Origin: Urophycis tenuis
Lineage: Eukaryota; Chordata; Actinopteri; Gadiformes; Phycidae
Reading direction: 5' to 3'
Length of the DNA: 64,000 bases
NCBI GenBank assembly: GCA_036785325.1
Contig: JAXIVH010000017.1
Coordinates: 889,821-953,820, forward strand
The translations under genes were made by a program, and so were the position numbers. The notes beneath the pieces are model-generated. The model did not search any database and was not told the origin of the DNA. It saw nothing but the letters and a program-made list of their open reading frames with translations. Of the stretch, positions 12,500-40,489 are shown in pieces (positions within the stretch are counted from its first letter, which is position 1; each line of letters starts with the position of its first letter).

Positions 12500-13555
12500 T
12501 TTAGGGTTAAACAATCCATAAATGGATAGGACATTAAGGAGCATGGAGGGGTAATACAGTGAATACAGACACAGGGCATTAAGGAGCAGCTAGGGGTTAG
12601 ACAGTGAATACAGTTTTGGGTCATGAGGAAGCAGGTAGGGGTTAGACAGTGAATACAATGATGGGTCATGAGGACGCAGCAAGGGGTTAGACAGTGAATA
12701 CAGTGATGGGTCATGAGAAAGCAGGTAGGGGTTAGACAGTGAATACAGTGATGGGTCATGAGGAGGCAGGTAGGGGTTAGACAGTGAATACGGTGATGGG
12801 TCATGAGGAAGCAGGTAGGGGTTAAACAGTGAATACAGTGATGGGTCATGAGGAAGCAGGTCGGGGTTAGACAGTGAATACAGTGATGGGTCATGAGGAA
12901 GCAGGTAGGGGTTAAACAGTGAATACAGTGATGGGTCATGAGGAAGCAGGTAGGGGTTAGACAGTGAATACAGTGATGGGTCATGAGGAGGCAGGTAGGG
13001 GTTAAACAGTGAATACAGTGATGGGTCATGAGGAAGCAGGTAGGGGTTAGACAGTGAATACAGTGATGGGTCATGAGGAGGCAGGTAGGGGTTAGACAGT
13101 GAATACAGTGATGGGTCATGAGGAAGCAGGTAGGGGTTAAACAGTGAATACAGTGATGGGTCATGAGGAAGCAGGTAGGGGTTAGACAGTGAATACAGTG
13201 ATGGGTCATGAGGAAGCAGGTAGGGGTTAAACAGTGAATACAGTGATGGGTCACGAGGAAGCAGGTCAGGGTTAGACAGTGAATACAGTGGTGGGTCATG
13301 AGGAAGCAGGTAGGGGTTAGACAGTGAATACAGTGATGGGTCATGAGGAGGCAGGTAGGGGTTAAACAGTGAATACAGTAATGGGTCATGAGGAGGCAGG
13401 TAGGGGTTAAACAGTGAATACAGTGATGGTCATGAGGAGGCAGGTAGGGGTTAGACAGTGAATACAGTGATGGGTCATGAGGAAGCAGGTAGGGGTTAGA
13501 CAGTGAATACAGTGGTGGGTTATGAGGAAGCAGGTAGGGGTTAGACAGTAAATAC
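12500..13555. repeat. 45-bp minisatellite, about 22 copies
   Basis: The unit is GGGTCATGAGGAAGCAGGTA followed by GGGGTTAGACAGTGAATACAGTGAT. Copies are 85-100% alike in the core and decay toward the low-coordinate end. Because 45 is a multiple of three, one minus-strand frame stays open for 371 codons, with a 15-residue repeat (CIHCLTPTCFLMTHH). I regard this frame as a by-product of the repeat, not a gene. Confidence 0.9.
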
Positions 13556-14162
13556 ATGTGCTCACACTGACCAACTCATTAGACAGACTAGGTACTTACA
13601 AAACAAAAACTATTTTCTTTGTGAGGCACATTGTAAACCGGTTGTTATTATTGCTAATTATGTGTATTATGTAATTAAAAAATATGTCATTGTGATTATA
13701 ATCATCATGATTATGATTATCATAGGACACAAAAGGTTGGGAAACACTGCAGGGGCCCTCTGGGAAAGCCAGCCGAGTCATCAATCTTCCCCACGCTCAC
13801 TTCATCAGCAGCCTAGTACCATGTGTGGTGCTGATGCTGTGGCCGGGCTGAACTGAGCTGAGCTAAGACATGCAGCTCAGTGCACAAGAGCACAACAACC
13901 TGGGAACATAACCTGCACTCACCTTCACTTTCCATCACAGCGGTTGTACCCAAGACGGCACATAAGGGACTTGTGTGTGTCTGTGTGACTGAGTGTGTGC
14001 GTATGAAGCCAGAATAGGCTATTGTTTATTGCTGCATTATGAGTGACCTCAAATCTATACTGCAGTTGTGGCACAACACCACAAGATAGGCCTACCGAGA
14101 CTATATATTAAATTATTTTTTAAGGAACGTTTGGACTGGAATTGACGGAAATTAAATACAGC

Positions 14163-14340
14163 AGGGGTGGGAGTAGCTCAGCGGATAGAGCGGGTGGTCC
14201 ACCAACTGTGGGGTCTGCGGTTCGATCCCCTTGATCCTGCTCCTCCTCCAACTGTCCACATGTCGAACCCCACAAATGTACTGATTGTAAGTCGCTTTGG
14301 ACAAAAGTGTCTGCTAAATGCCCCCTTTACCCTTCACAGC
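14163..14340 (+). repeat. tRNA-derived SINE, short-head form
   Basis: The tRNA-like head has a box A (TAGCTCAGCGGATAGAGCG) and a box B (GGTTCGATCC). It is followed by the family body (TGTCCACATGTCGAACCCCA) and the L2-like tail (GTCGCTTTGGACAAAAGTGT..CTGCTAAATG). This copy lacks the 13-nt head duplication seen in the other copies of the window. Confidence 0.85.
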
Positions 14341-15524
14341 AACCTGTTGCTTTGTGTGCAACGATGACATGACCATAAGTCGTTAGTGCATTGCGTCTAT
14401 CCTTTCCTCCAAAACAGCCGACAACGACAACAAAAAGATCATGCAAGTTTGCAATTTAATCACAAGTTTGAACTGTCGATTAAAACTTGGCGGAAGTTTG
14501 CTGAGCCGTCTGAAATCCAAAAGCCATCAACAGCCAGTTCAAACCGAGGGAGGTAGATTTGCGCGGGGTCCTAAAGACGTGTCTCCATCAATGTCAAATG
14601 ACGACTGAAATGTCCCCACCAATATTCAGGTAGAAACAGGGGGGGAAAGCGCCTCATGCGGTACACAAAGGGTTAATTTCCCACTTTGGTAGCGCCTGCC
14701 AAATAAATTGATTGGCTTAGCTCTCTGTAGGACGTCGATTCAAAGCTGTTGGCTCACTTCACTTGGTCGCTTCGAAGATGTCGGGCAAGAAAAGAAAGGT
14801 GGGCGACATCAGAGGCAATTTCAAGAAACAAAGTGTAAAATTGGAATGGTGCTATGTGTAGCTATGTGCTATATGTTTTACTGCATATCCATCACATCAG
14901 CAGATGCATCAAACAAAGTTAGGCGTGCATCGTACATTTTTGGGTAGTGGCCCCACCAAAGGTCAGACCAAACCTACAAGCTTGGTTCAAACAATTGAAT
15001 TCTTCTCTCTACACGTAAGAGGCTCCTCAGGAAAAACCCTGTATGCATCAAGAATTACTTGATTAACTAGATAACTAGATTAGGTATTCACAGCCTCAGC
15101 ATTGAACCTTGGCTCACAAGGACACACACACATGACTCACTCACTGTACTTTTTCTCTTTATGTTTGTTAATTAGCCCCATGGTGGATCAATAAAGTCTG
15201 ATCAATCGATCTACAATGGCTACATTATTTTTTGATCTTCTGTTTGCTGTATGAAAATGTGAAAATAAAGATCACACAAAACATTAGCATGAGGAATGTT
15301 CAGAGAACATACAGATGCCAACGTATTTTGTCATATATACATATTTGTGCATTGTACTGTACACTGTCATTACCTCTACAATTACTACCTCCAATTGCAA
15401 TCTGTTTATTGTTTACTGTTACTTACTGTTGACTACTGTCACTTTATTATTTTATTTTTTTACTGGGACCTTGTGGTCTTCATTTGTCATTCCCATGTTT
15501 TTTAGTCATGGGAACGAAATTATT

Positions 15525-15755
15525 TCTCTGCATTTTGACCCATCCTACTGTACATAGGAGCAGTAGGCTGCTATGATCAGCGCCCGGGGAGCAAGTTGGG
15601 GTTCAGGGTTCAGTGTCTTGCTCAAGGACACTTCGACATGCAGACAGTTTTGGAAGTGGGGATCAAGGGGATCGAGGGGATCGAACCGCCGACCCTACGG
15701 TTAGTGGACGACCCGCTCTGTCCACCCACTCTATCCACTGAGCTACTGCCGCTTA
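15525..15755. repeat. Composite SINE fragments
   Basis: 15525-15650 (+) matches the fish repeat with TTCTCTGCATTT..GACCCATCCTA and TTGCTCAAGGACACTTC, also present at 29527-29800. 15655-15755 (-) is the tRNA-like head of the SINE family, with box B and box A in reverse complement. The two are joined head to tail. Confidence 0.65.
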
Positions 15756-15839
15756 ATTACTTGGCACCTTAACTTAACTGTCTACCAATATTTCACTAGT
15801 CAAGTACAATACTGCGCCTTAATTCCTTTGTCCTTCTAG

Positions 15840-16640
15840 TTAGAACGTTAGAACTACATTTAATTGTCGCTGTAGTTGTACTCTGCACAATGACAATAAA
15901 GTTGACTGTCATCTCTAATCTCTAATATGTCAGGACAGTTTATTCCAAAGGAATACATTCATATTCATGTTTATTTCAAGAGAAACCGCCCACACCATCG
16001 TCTTCATTTAAGTGTTTATGTGCAGCTATTATTTGCATATGCTATAAAATGGCTTTTCCCCCCTTTCCACATTCACAGAGCAATAAGTCCAACCAGACAC
16101 ACAACATTCTGTGCACACACACTTGACGCAGATGAAGCAGACGGAGACAAACAGACAAAGGAGTCGGACAGACCTCATGCTCTTGCATGTTGCATGTCTT
16201 GGCACTTTAATTGCTCTTTGTAACTTGGCACTTAGTCAGACATGTTGATACTAGCAATAGATAACAAAGCACTTGAAATGCTTGAAACTTATTCTGGTGA
16301 CTTTCCTACTGTATTAACAGCAATTAAGTGTTTCACCTTCCTCTGACGAATGTACTTTTTGTAAGTCGCTTTGGATAAAAGTGTCTGCTAAATGCCCTAA
16401 ATGTAAATGTAAGATACAAGTCGATACAGATATACAAATATATATAGATGGAACTTTTTACATTGACTGCCATTAATGTAAATATCTATTTATCTAGATA
16501 CTGGTAAGTATACAGATAGATGAAAAGATAGATAGTAAGATGGGTAGATAAAAGCGCCTTAATAGAAGAATAGAATAGAAAGCCTTTATTGTCGTTGTAC
16601 AGAATACAACAAAGGTAGGGGTGCTGTTATTGAACAGTGA
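15840..16640. repeat. LINE and SINE 3' tail fragments
   Basis: 15845-15925 (+) ends in CAATGACAATAAAGTTGACT, an L2-type 3' end. 16350-16412 (+) is a SINE/L2 tail (GTCGCTTTGGATAAAAGTGT..). 16555-16640 (-) is another L2-type tail (reverse complement CGACAATAAAGGCTTTCTAT), which supplies an AATAAA downstream of the candidate peptide gene. No coding exon was found between these pieces. Confidence 0.55.
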
Positions 16641-16825
16641 ATTTAAAGACACACGGAAATAGAAGACACAGGTAAACACCACAGAAACCAATAGGTCTTT
16701 TGTTTCGATTTTGTGAGTCAAACGTTAGCAATGTTGTTCACAGGGGGGCCTATGAATTCTTATTTGTGTCAAACCCACAAAAAATGCGAAGAATATCCTC
16801 TATGGTTGTAAGTGAGTTCCATCCC

Positions 16826-17145
16826 TCAGGCCTTTCTCACGATCCTCCCAGCCTTCCTGAAGTCTCTCCCCCCTCGGTTCGTCCCGGCCGACAGGCTGCT
16901 GCCCTTCCAGGTCCCAGGATACACCGGGATACTGACGGAGGACAGGAGAGATTTCATGGTCACATGTAAGTAATTGTATTTCATACGAACTCCAATGGAT
17001 GAACTTGGGACGAATGGAAATCTTGAAGAGCATTTGATTACTTTTAAGAAAGCTGATGAATTAACTAAACTAATGCCAACATGACATCGACAACAAAGCA
17101 TGGCAGTTGGGACGCACACGCACGCACGCACGCACGCACGCACGC

Positions 17146-17212
<67 letters not shown>

Positions 17213-17430
17213 AAGGGAATGAACACTGGACTGACTGACGTTGACTAGTACTGAATGAAGACGTCCTCTTAACTTTTTTTTTTTTTTTTTGGCGTCACTC
17301 ACCTGGTGCACAACATGGGTCCACTCCGCGCACGCGGCTTGGCGGACTGCCTGCGGTATTGCACCCAACCGCAGACCAGCTCGTGTGCTATCATGACATA
17401 CAGGAGAAAGATCAGCACCGCAGGATCCAT
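16826..17430 (-). CDS. Putative two-exon gene for a small secreted basic peptide, unknown
   Basis: I do not recognise this gene. Exon 1 (17303-17430) starts MDPAVLIFLLYVMIAHELVC, a good signal peptide, and continues with a basic segment (YRRQSAKPRARSG) to a perfect donor (CCAG|GTGAGT). Exon 2 (16826-16931) has an acceptor (CCGTCAG|T), the matching phase 2, and runs to a stop with SIPVYPGTWKGSS and GRDFRKAGRIVRKA. The product would be 77 aa, about 56 after cleavage, very basic, with one mature cysteine. Both exons are GC-rich against an AT-rich background, as in real exons here. The intron holds a (TG)n tract. An L2-derived AATAAA lies about 240 bp downstream. Exon 2 also contains a possible donor (ATC|GTGAGA), so the gene may be longer. 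It could still be a chance pairing; no homologue is known to me. Confidence 0.3.
17118..17211. repeat. (GCAC)n/(CA)n microsatellite
   Basis: (ACGC)n passes into about 30 CA units, inside the intron of the candidate peptide gene. Confidence 0.9.
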
Positions 17431-17894
17431 TCAGGAAGAAAAAAAAATCGCGGTGAAGGGCTGCGATCTTTCGAACGGATTCTTATCACGAAATCCGTTT
17501 GTGTTTGACTGGCACCACCACCACACCGGCTACATCATACACGAAGCTCCCGTCAAAGTTCCCCTCGTCGTTTTCCACTCAAATTACGTCAGAATAATCA
17601 TGATGTTCTCTCACCGCATCCACAAAAAAAACATGTGTTTTTTTCTATTCATGCAGCTGTTGTGTTGGTGGTGGTCAGCGGCATCAGACGAGAGGCTGCG
17701 GTGATCGGCGAGACAGCGGTGGTGGACCGGGGAGGTTGTTGCCGTAGAGACGCAGGCGTTGCTAGGGATGGAGATGTCACTCCCTGTTCCGATTAAAAAG
17801 AATGACGTAGAGTGTTTGCAGTATTTGATAGGGTGTATTCTACAAAGAGCCATGGACCAACCGCCATTCACAGGCAACTCATTCGTGGTGGTGG

Positions 17895-17903
17895 TGGTGT
17901 GTG

Positions 17904-17964
<61 letters not shown>

Positions 17965-17966
17965 GA
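17895..17966. repeat. (GT)n followed by poly-G
   Basis: About 24 GT units are followed by a G run. The open frames over it are low complexity. Confidence 0.9.
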
Positions 17967-18703
17967 GAGGGAGTTACCCCCCAAAAAATACCAGTTGAAT
18001 CAGTGAACTGATTATCTGATTAACTGATAATGATGACTCAATGACTATCAACTCACCATACACTCCAACTGTTCCTTGAGTTGATGCAAGAGCAGCGGTT
18101 TCCCAGGATGGAGGTGTGTGTTTTTGTCTGTGAGTGTGTGTGCTTGTGTATACAGTGTTTTGAGTAACAAAGACACACAAATTCACAGTGGGGCTTGTTC
18201 ATAATTTGAGCTTTAATTCATTAAAATGTCCAACACACTCCATCTTTGTTCCTTCGCACTCATGTTGTGTTACATTTCCACTTCAACTAGACAGAAATAA
18301 CGTCACATAATTGCTTCTTCTACATCTTTCAGTTCTATGTGCCCGGAGGTTAAATCATACTCAATTTCCCTCTGCAATGTTCATCAACCGACAATCCCAA
18401 TCCCATCAATCCCTTGTTCCACAACTGGGAGGTCAGTCCACTAGTCAGCCAAATCTGAGGACAGCGCGTCGTTGTCATGACAGCGCGCCGTTGTCATGTC
18501 AACTGGCGGATCCTCCGCCCCTTGACGTCCCAGGCAGCGCTGTTGTCCTTCAGACGACCGTCCGCACAGCTAGAGCTAGCTCTAGCGCCCATCGCAGAGT
18601 CTGCAGTACCTACAGCGTTCATTGATCTGGCCTGCACATTAGCATCTTAGCATTAGCTTTCAGTGGGGCGGCGACATGCATCGCCGACCACACTGCTTAT
18701 ATG

Positions 18704-18732
18704 TGAGTGTGTGTGTGTGTGCGTGTGTGTGT

Positions 18733-18787
<55 letters not shown>

Positions 18788-18838
18788 GTCTGTGTGTGTG
18801 TGTGTGTGTGTGTCTGTGTGTGCGTGTGTGTGTGTGTG
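18704..18838. repeat. Interrupted (GT)n microsatellite
   Basis: About 135 bases of GT repeats with GC, TC and CTGT interruptions. The overlapping open frames on both strands are repeat artefacts. Confidence 0.9.
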
Positions 18839-18937
18839 GCTGTACCATGACGACACAAGCAGTTCTGCTGCTGTGATATCGCCTTTGATTCACCGCGCCA
18901 CCTTCAGGTGGGCACCCCTCCCCTCGCCCCTCCCTCC

Positions 18938-18973
18938 TCACGCCACCTCCAGCTTCCTGGCGGTGTCAGGGTC
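18938..18973 (-). other. Possible alternative last exon of mamdc4
   Basis: After an acceptor (TTTCCTCGACAG|GAC) the frame reads DPDTARKLEVA and stops. The mamdc4 exon at 20703-20789 contains a strong internal donor (CCT|GTAAGT) in phase 0. Splicing from it to this acceptor would replace VSTVT with DPDTARKLEVA. The intron would contain the 0.9-kb fold-back element. There is no transcript evidence. Confidence 0.25.
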
Positions 18974-19269
18974 CTGTCGAGGAAACACACCCTTCAGACG
19001 TCGCACACACACAGAGACATGCACCTCGCTTCTTGTCGCCGCCTCCCGGCTAATCCGTTCTGAATTCGGTCTGTATTTCGAATACTGAATTTCGAAGTGG
19101 CATGCCATCAAGAACTCAATTTCCATATATACGACAGTGGATTGACAGTGGAAATGTTATATTTGGCGCAGTCAGATAGGAGGTTTGTGAAGCCACAGCA
19201 ACTGACAACAGTTGCGACATGCTTGTGATTCATGTTGTGGTGTTTTGTACATTGCTCACAGTGCCTTAA

Positions 19270-20168
19270 AGTGATGGTTCGGAGTAAAATTCACCCTGAG
19301 GTCATTTCCACCAATAATCCAGCCAAATACCCCCTCAGATGCATTTTTAGCGATGGTCAATATTTATCAAATTTAGGGGTATCAGCCGAATAGAATGGCT
19401 TAGTATTGGAGTGAACGGTACAATGTGTATATCTCGTAAATTACCCCACTAATAATGCATGGATTGTTACCCAACTTCTGTAGTAGTACATATATGGTCT
19501 GTACTCACAAAACGAGGCATTTTAAAGTATGTAAGTACACCAGGAGTTTATTTAAAAGAGCACTTTTCTGATAGCTTCAACTCTGTGTTGCTAATGCTAC
19601 CGCTGCGTCGACGTCTCTTCCGTCTTTCCGGATAAGTTCGTAAAAGTCCTCTTCAAAACTCACAAGTGTAAGGAAAAAGTTAGTGAATTCAACACTCCAT
19701 CTAATTTCAAGTATTCAATTATTCCAGTTGTAAATACATTTCGATGGAGTGTTGAATTCACTAACTTTTTCCTTACACTTGTGAGTTTTGAAGAGGACTT
19801 TTACGAACTTATCCGGAAAGACGGAAGAGACGTCGACGCAGAGGTAGCATTAGCAACAGAGAGTTGAAGCTATCAGAAAAGTGCTCTTTTAAATAAACTC
19901 CTGGTGTACTTACAAATTTTAAAATGCCTCGTTTTGTGAGTACAGACCATATATGTACTACTACAGAAGTTGGGTAACAATCCATGCATTATTAGTGGGG
20001 TAATTTACGAGATATACACATTGTACCGTTCACTCCAATACTAAGCCATTCGGCTGATACCCCTAAACTTGATAAATATTGACCGATGCTAAAAATGCAT
20101 CTGAGGGGGTATTTGGCTGGATTATTGGTGGAAATGACCTCAGGGTGAATTTACTCCGAACCATCACT
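19270..20168. mobile_element. Long fold-back MITE flanked by TTAA
   Basis: The arm 19270-19701 is a near-perfect reverse complement of 19743-20168, with a spacer of about 41 bases. The ends read AGTGATGGTTCGGAGTAAA and its complement. The element is bounded by TTAA at 19266-19269 and 20169-20172, the target duplication of piggyBac and Kolobok transposons. It has no coding capacity. The few arm mismatches suggest a recent origin or arm homogenisation. Confidence 0.8.
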
Positions 20169-20702
20169 TTAAGGCTTGAGCGTTGAGTGGCTTAGTTCAT
20201 TAACGTATTGGAGGTGTTTGAAATTCACTGTCAGCCAAGTTACTCTGAGGTCTGGGAGAATGTGAAAATAAATAAATATATCACATTTTGCTCAATACAT
20301 TGGTATTGTTGTGTTGTTGATGGCATAACCATAAAGTGACACATATATTGAAATGTTGAATCATATCCTTTGAAAGGTCATAGGGCCAAAGGACGTATAG
20401 TATGGTTATTCTGAGCATGTCAACCTAACACTGAACAAAACACTTTAAACGACAAAACATCAGCAACATTTTCTCGAACTGCAAGGGTGGTCACCAGCTT
20501 TATGGGAACTTGTGCTCTTGGTTGTACGGAGCCAAAAAACGAAATATGATGATCATTTTCGCGGACATATTTTTGTGTGATAGACATTGCACGGCTGCGT
20601 GTCCAGACTCTGAGAGGGCAGGGCCACAGAACACAACCCGCAACATTGTGCCAAGTACTTTTGATTGACGCGTTCTGATCCCATCCACTGACAGACTGTA
20701 GC

Positions 20703-38134
<17,432 letters not shown>

Positions 38135-39319
38135 CTCTCCTTCACCTTCCGTAGGCTTCTCTACGAAGATCCGGTCTCCTCTGGGTCTGGGCTACTTCTC
38201 CCGGGCGACCCTATTCCACCTAGACCCGACCATAGATCCTCCCTCCTCCAGATAACGGGTGAACTTTGCATCCGACACATATGCGACCTGGCCGCATAAA
38301 CCCATAAAATCCCAGAAGACTGTAAAGTTGGACGATAATTGCCAAACTCGTTCACCGCCGCCAACACACCATAAAAAAACCTAACAATAATATTCTAATG
38401 AATTCTAATATCACACAACATGGAGAAATCATACTTGTGTATCAGTGTGGCCGAAAAAAAACATTAGTGTTGATTATGATGTGTGCATACCTGCTGTTTA
38501 AGATTTTGATTATTTTGATTTTATGACAACTGAAGCTCGGTACAGGACGTTCAAACAATTCCAACAACATATTTAAATGTTTATTAAATAAATAAAATAA
38601 TATTAATTGATCACAGAATAGCCAATAATTAATTTATCCTAATGGTTACATTTTATTTACTAGTTCCATCATTTTTGACATTAGTCCAGGTTAAATCATG
38701 TATTGAAACAGCTAACAGTGGCTAACAGTTCTATATAATATGTAGTTGATGCTTTTATCCAAAGTAAAAAAAACAAAAAAACAAGACATTCATCAGTTGT
38801 CATGTCATAAAGGAGCAGGTAGGGGTTCTATGTCTTACTTAAGGAGGCCTACAGGCATGCTGCGAACACTGGATAGAGGGTTACTCAAAAATGTCTCTTT
38901 ATTTTCCCACCTAACAACACAATAGTGCATAAGAGCTTTAAGCGAGTTAAGAGATGAGACTGGCCAACACTGTTCCTGAAATTAAAAAAAAAAATTGCAG
39001 CATTACAATGACAGATGTTTGTTTAGCATTGTGAATATGAAACAAAAACTCAAAATTGATATTTTACAGGTATCATGATTGAAATGTAAATGTATTAAAT
39101 ACATTTAAATAAACAGCCACACGGCCAGTGCTACTTTACGAATACCCCCGCTTCGGAGTTTCCGATAAAGATGTCAACAAGGGAAATCAAAACTCTTCTT
39201 CCAGTCGTGTTTCACTGCGACCGGTCTAATTCCCCGCCCCCCTCTGAGGCGAACGGAGGGCGGAGATCTCCGATGGCACTAAGCAGCGGTCACCTCTCCG
39301 AGGTGAGGTCAGAGGTCGC
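38135..39319. other. Intergenic region between phpt1 and mamdc4
   Basis: Mostly AT-rich with no convincing exon. It should hold the mamdc4 promoter and the phpt1 3' end. A SINE-like fragment (GGAGCAGGTAGGGGTTCTAT, CCTACAGGCATGCTG) is at about 38812-38880. AATAAA-type signals occur in the AT-rich part but I cannot choose one. Confidence 0.5.
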
Positions 39320-40489
39320 TCAGTAGCCCTCGTTGTCCCAGGTCACCTCGTACTGCGGATACCGGACCTTCAGCTTCTCCATGGAAACCGAATGGTTCGC
39401 TCGGCCAAATCCCTGCAACCAATCAAACAGTGGCATGGATGAGGGTGGATGAGGGTAGATCCCCCGCCACCCACCCACCGCACCACACTCATTACCCAAC
39501 CTAAGGACTTCGTTCATCTAAATCAAGATCAACCTAAATCTATTTTCTCTACATCAATTTGGCCTGTGGTGAATCAACCACGGCGAGGAAATGTGGATGC
39601 CCGCTTCAGCCATGGGCCTTCAGCACAAGTTATGTTAGGTTAAGGGGGAGAGAAAGTGGTGTGAAGGAGACTGAATAAATAGTCAGCACAGGCTGGGGTG
39701 AGGATAGTGTCGTGGTTGGGGTGTTTGACTCCTAGTTTAAGAGGACACTGGGTTAAATCCCCACGCATCTCCATGCACCGTTGAGCAATAGGTAGAACCC
39801 CTACCTGCACCTTAATGACATGTGTCTGTAGCTGGATAAGAGTGTCTGCTAATTGATGAATAGCAAACAAGTGGAGGGTATTATTACATATGATTTAATT
39901 AAGGACTTTTTTTTTCATGTGTAGGCTGCAGTGAGGAAGTGGCATCAGGTCGGTTTAAAATGTTTCAGATTGCAGATAATTAATCTGTCATAAAAACATG
40001 TTGAGTGGAGGTGTGAGCTTATACCATGGAGTAGCCGTAGATGTGGATCTTCTTGGTAACAGGATCGTGTTTGATCCTTCCTCCCCCGACACACTCGCAA
40101 TCAAGCACTCCTCCCTTTTCCAGCTCCTCGGACACCTTGTCATAGATGTCCGCTGAAATTATGACGTACACATTACAGTATGATGATAGTTAGTCATGGT
40201 AGATGTCCAAGATCAAATACGAAAAAGACAGGCATGTAGGACTTCATTCATACTTGAGTATGAATGATACATACTTGTGTACATCTTTGGAATGTGTTCT
40301 GAGTATTGCATTAAAATAGGCCTACTACATAAATGACTGAGTCACTCGCTTACCGTGATACTCTGCCCAAGAGTATCCTCTCACGATATCTATCTCAGAG
40401 TCGTCCCCTTGTTCCTTACTGTGGACTCGGATCAGAACGTATTTGAAGACACCGGTCGGATCGATTTCTGCTTGGGGAATATTGGCCAT
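39320..40489 (-). CDS. phpt1: 14-kDa phosphohistidine phosphatase, complete, three exons
   Basis: PHPT1 removes phosphate from phosphohistidine in proteins such as ATP-citrate lyase and KCa3.1 (known for the mammalian enzyme), in the cytosol. Exons 40354-40489, 40025-40152 and 39320-39412 join in phase to 357 nt, giving 118 aa. The human form is about 125 aa. Motifs: GVFKYVLIRVHS, VRGYSWAEYHADIYDKV with the catalytic histidine of AEYHADIYD, CECVGGGRI, KKIHIYGYSM, and the C-terminal YPQYEVTWDNEGY. The chosen start is MANIPQAEIDPTG, which aligns with the human N-terminus. In-frame upstream ATGs exist (..MCTQTKAAAL-MANIP), so a short extension is possible. It lies 1.2 kb upstream of mamdc4 on the same strand, as in human. 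Confidence 0.95.
39690..39860. repeat. SINE-like fragment in phpt1 intron 2
   Basis: GACACTGGGTTAAATCCCCA and GTAGCTGGATAAGAGTGTCT look like decayed box B and tail of a tRNA-derived SINE. Confidence 0.4.

Noticed and set aside
12442..13557. 371-codon minus-strand open frame
   Set aside because: It is the translation of a 45-bp tandem repeat whose length is a multiple of three. There is no domain, signal or splice evidence.
14163..14235. tRNA gene
   Set aside because: Box A and box B are present, but the sequence is a SINE head followed by the SINE body and tail and occurs in several copies. No complete cloverleaf was found. The same holds at 22014, 27383 and 35790-35866.
16700..16969. Plus-strand coding exon ending at a GTAAGT donor (CACAT|GTAAGTAA)
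   Set aside because: The plus-strand frame has no recognisable domain or upstream exon. The minus-strand reading pairs in phase with a signal-peptide exon and is preferred, though weakly.
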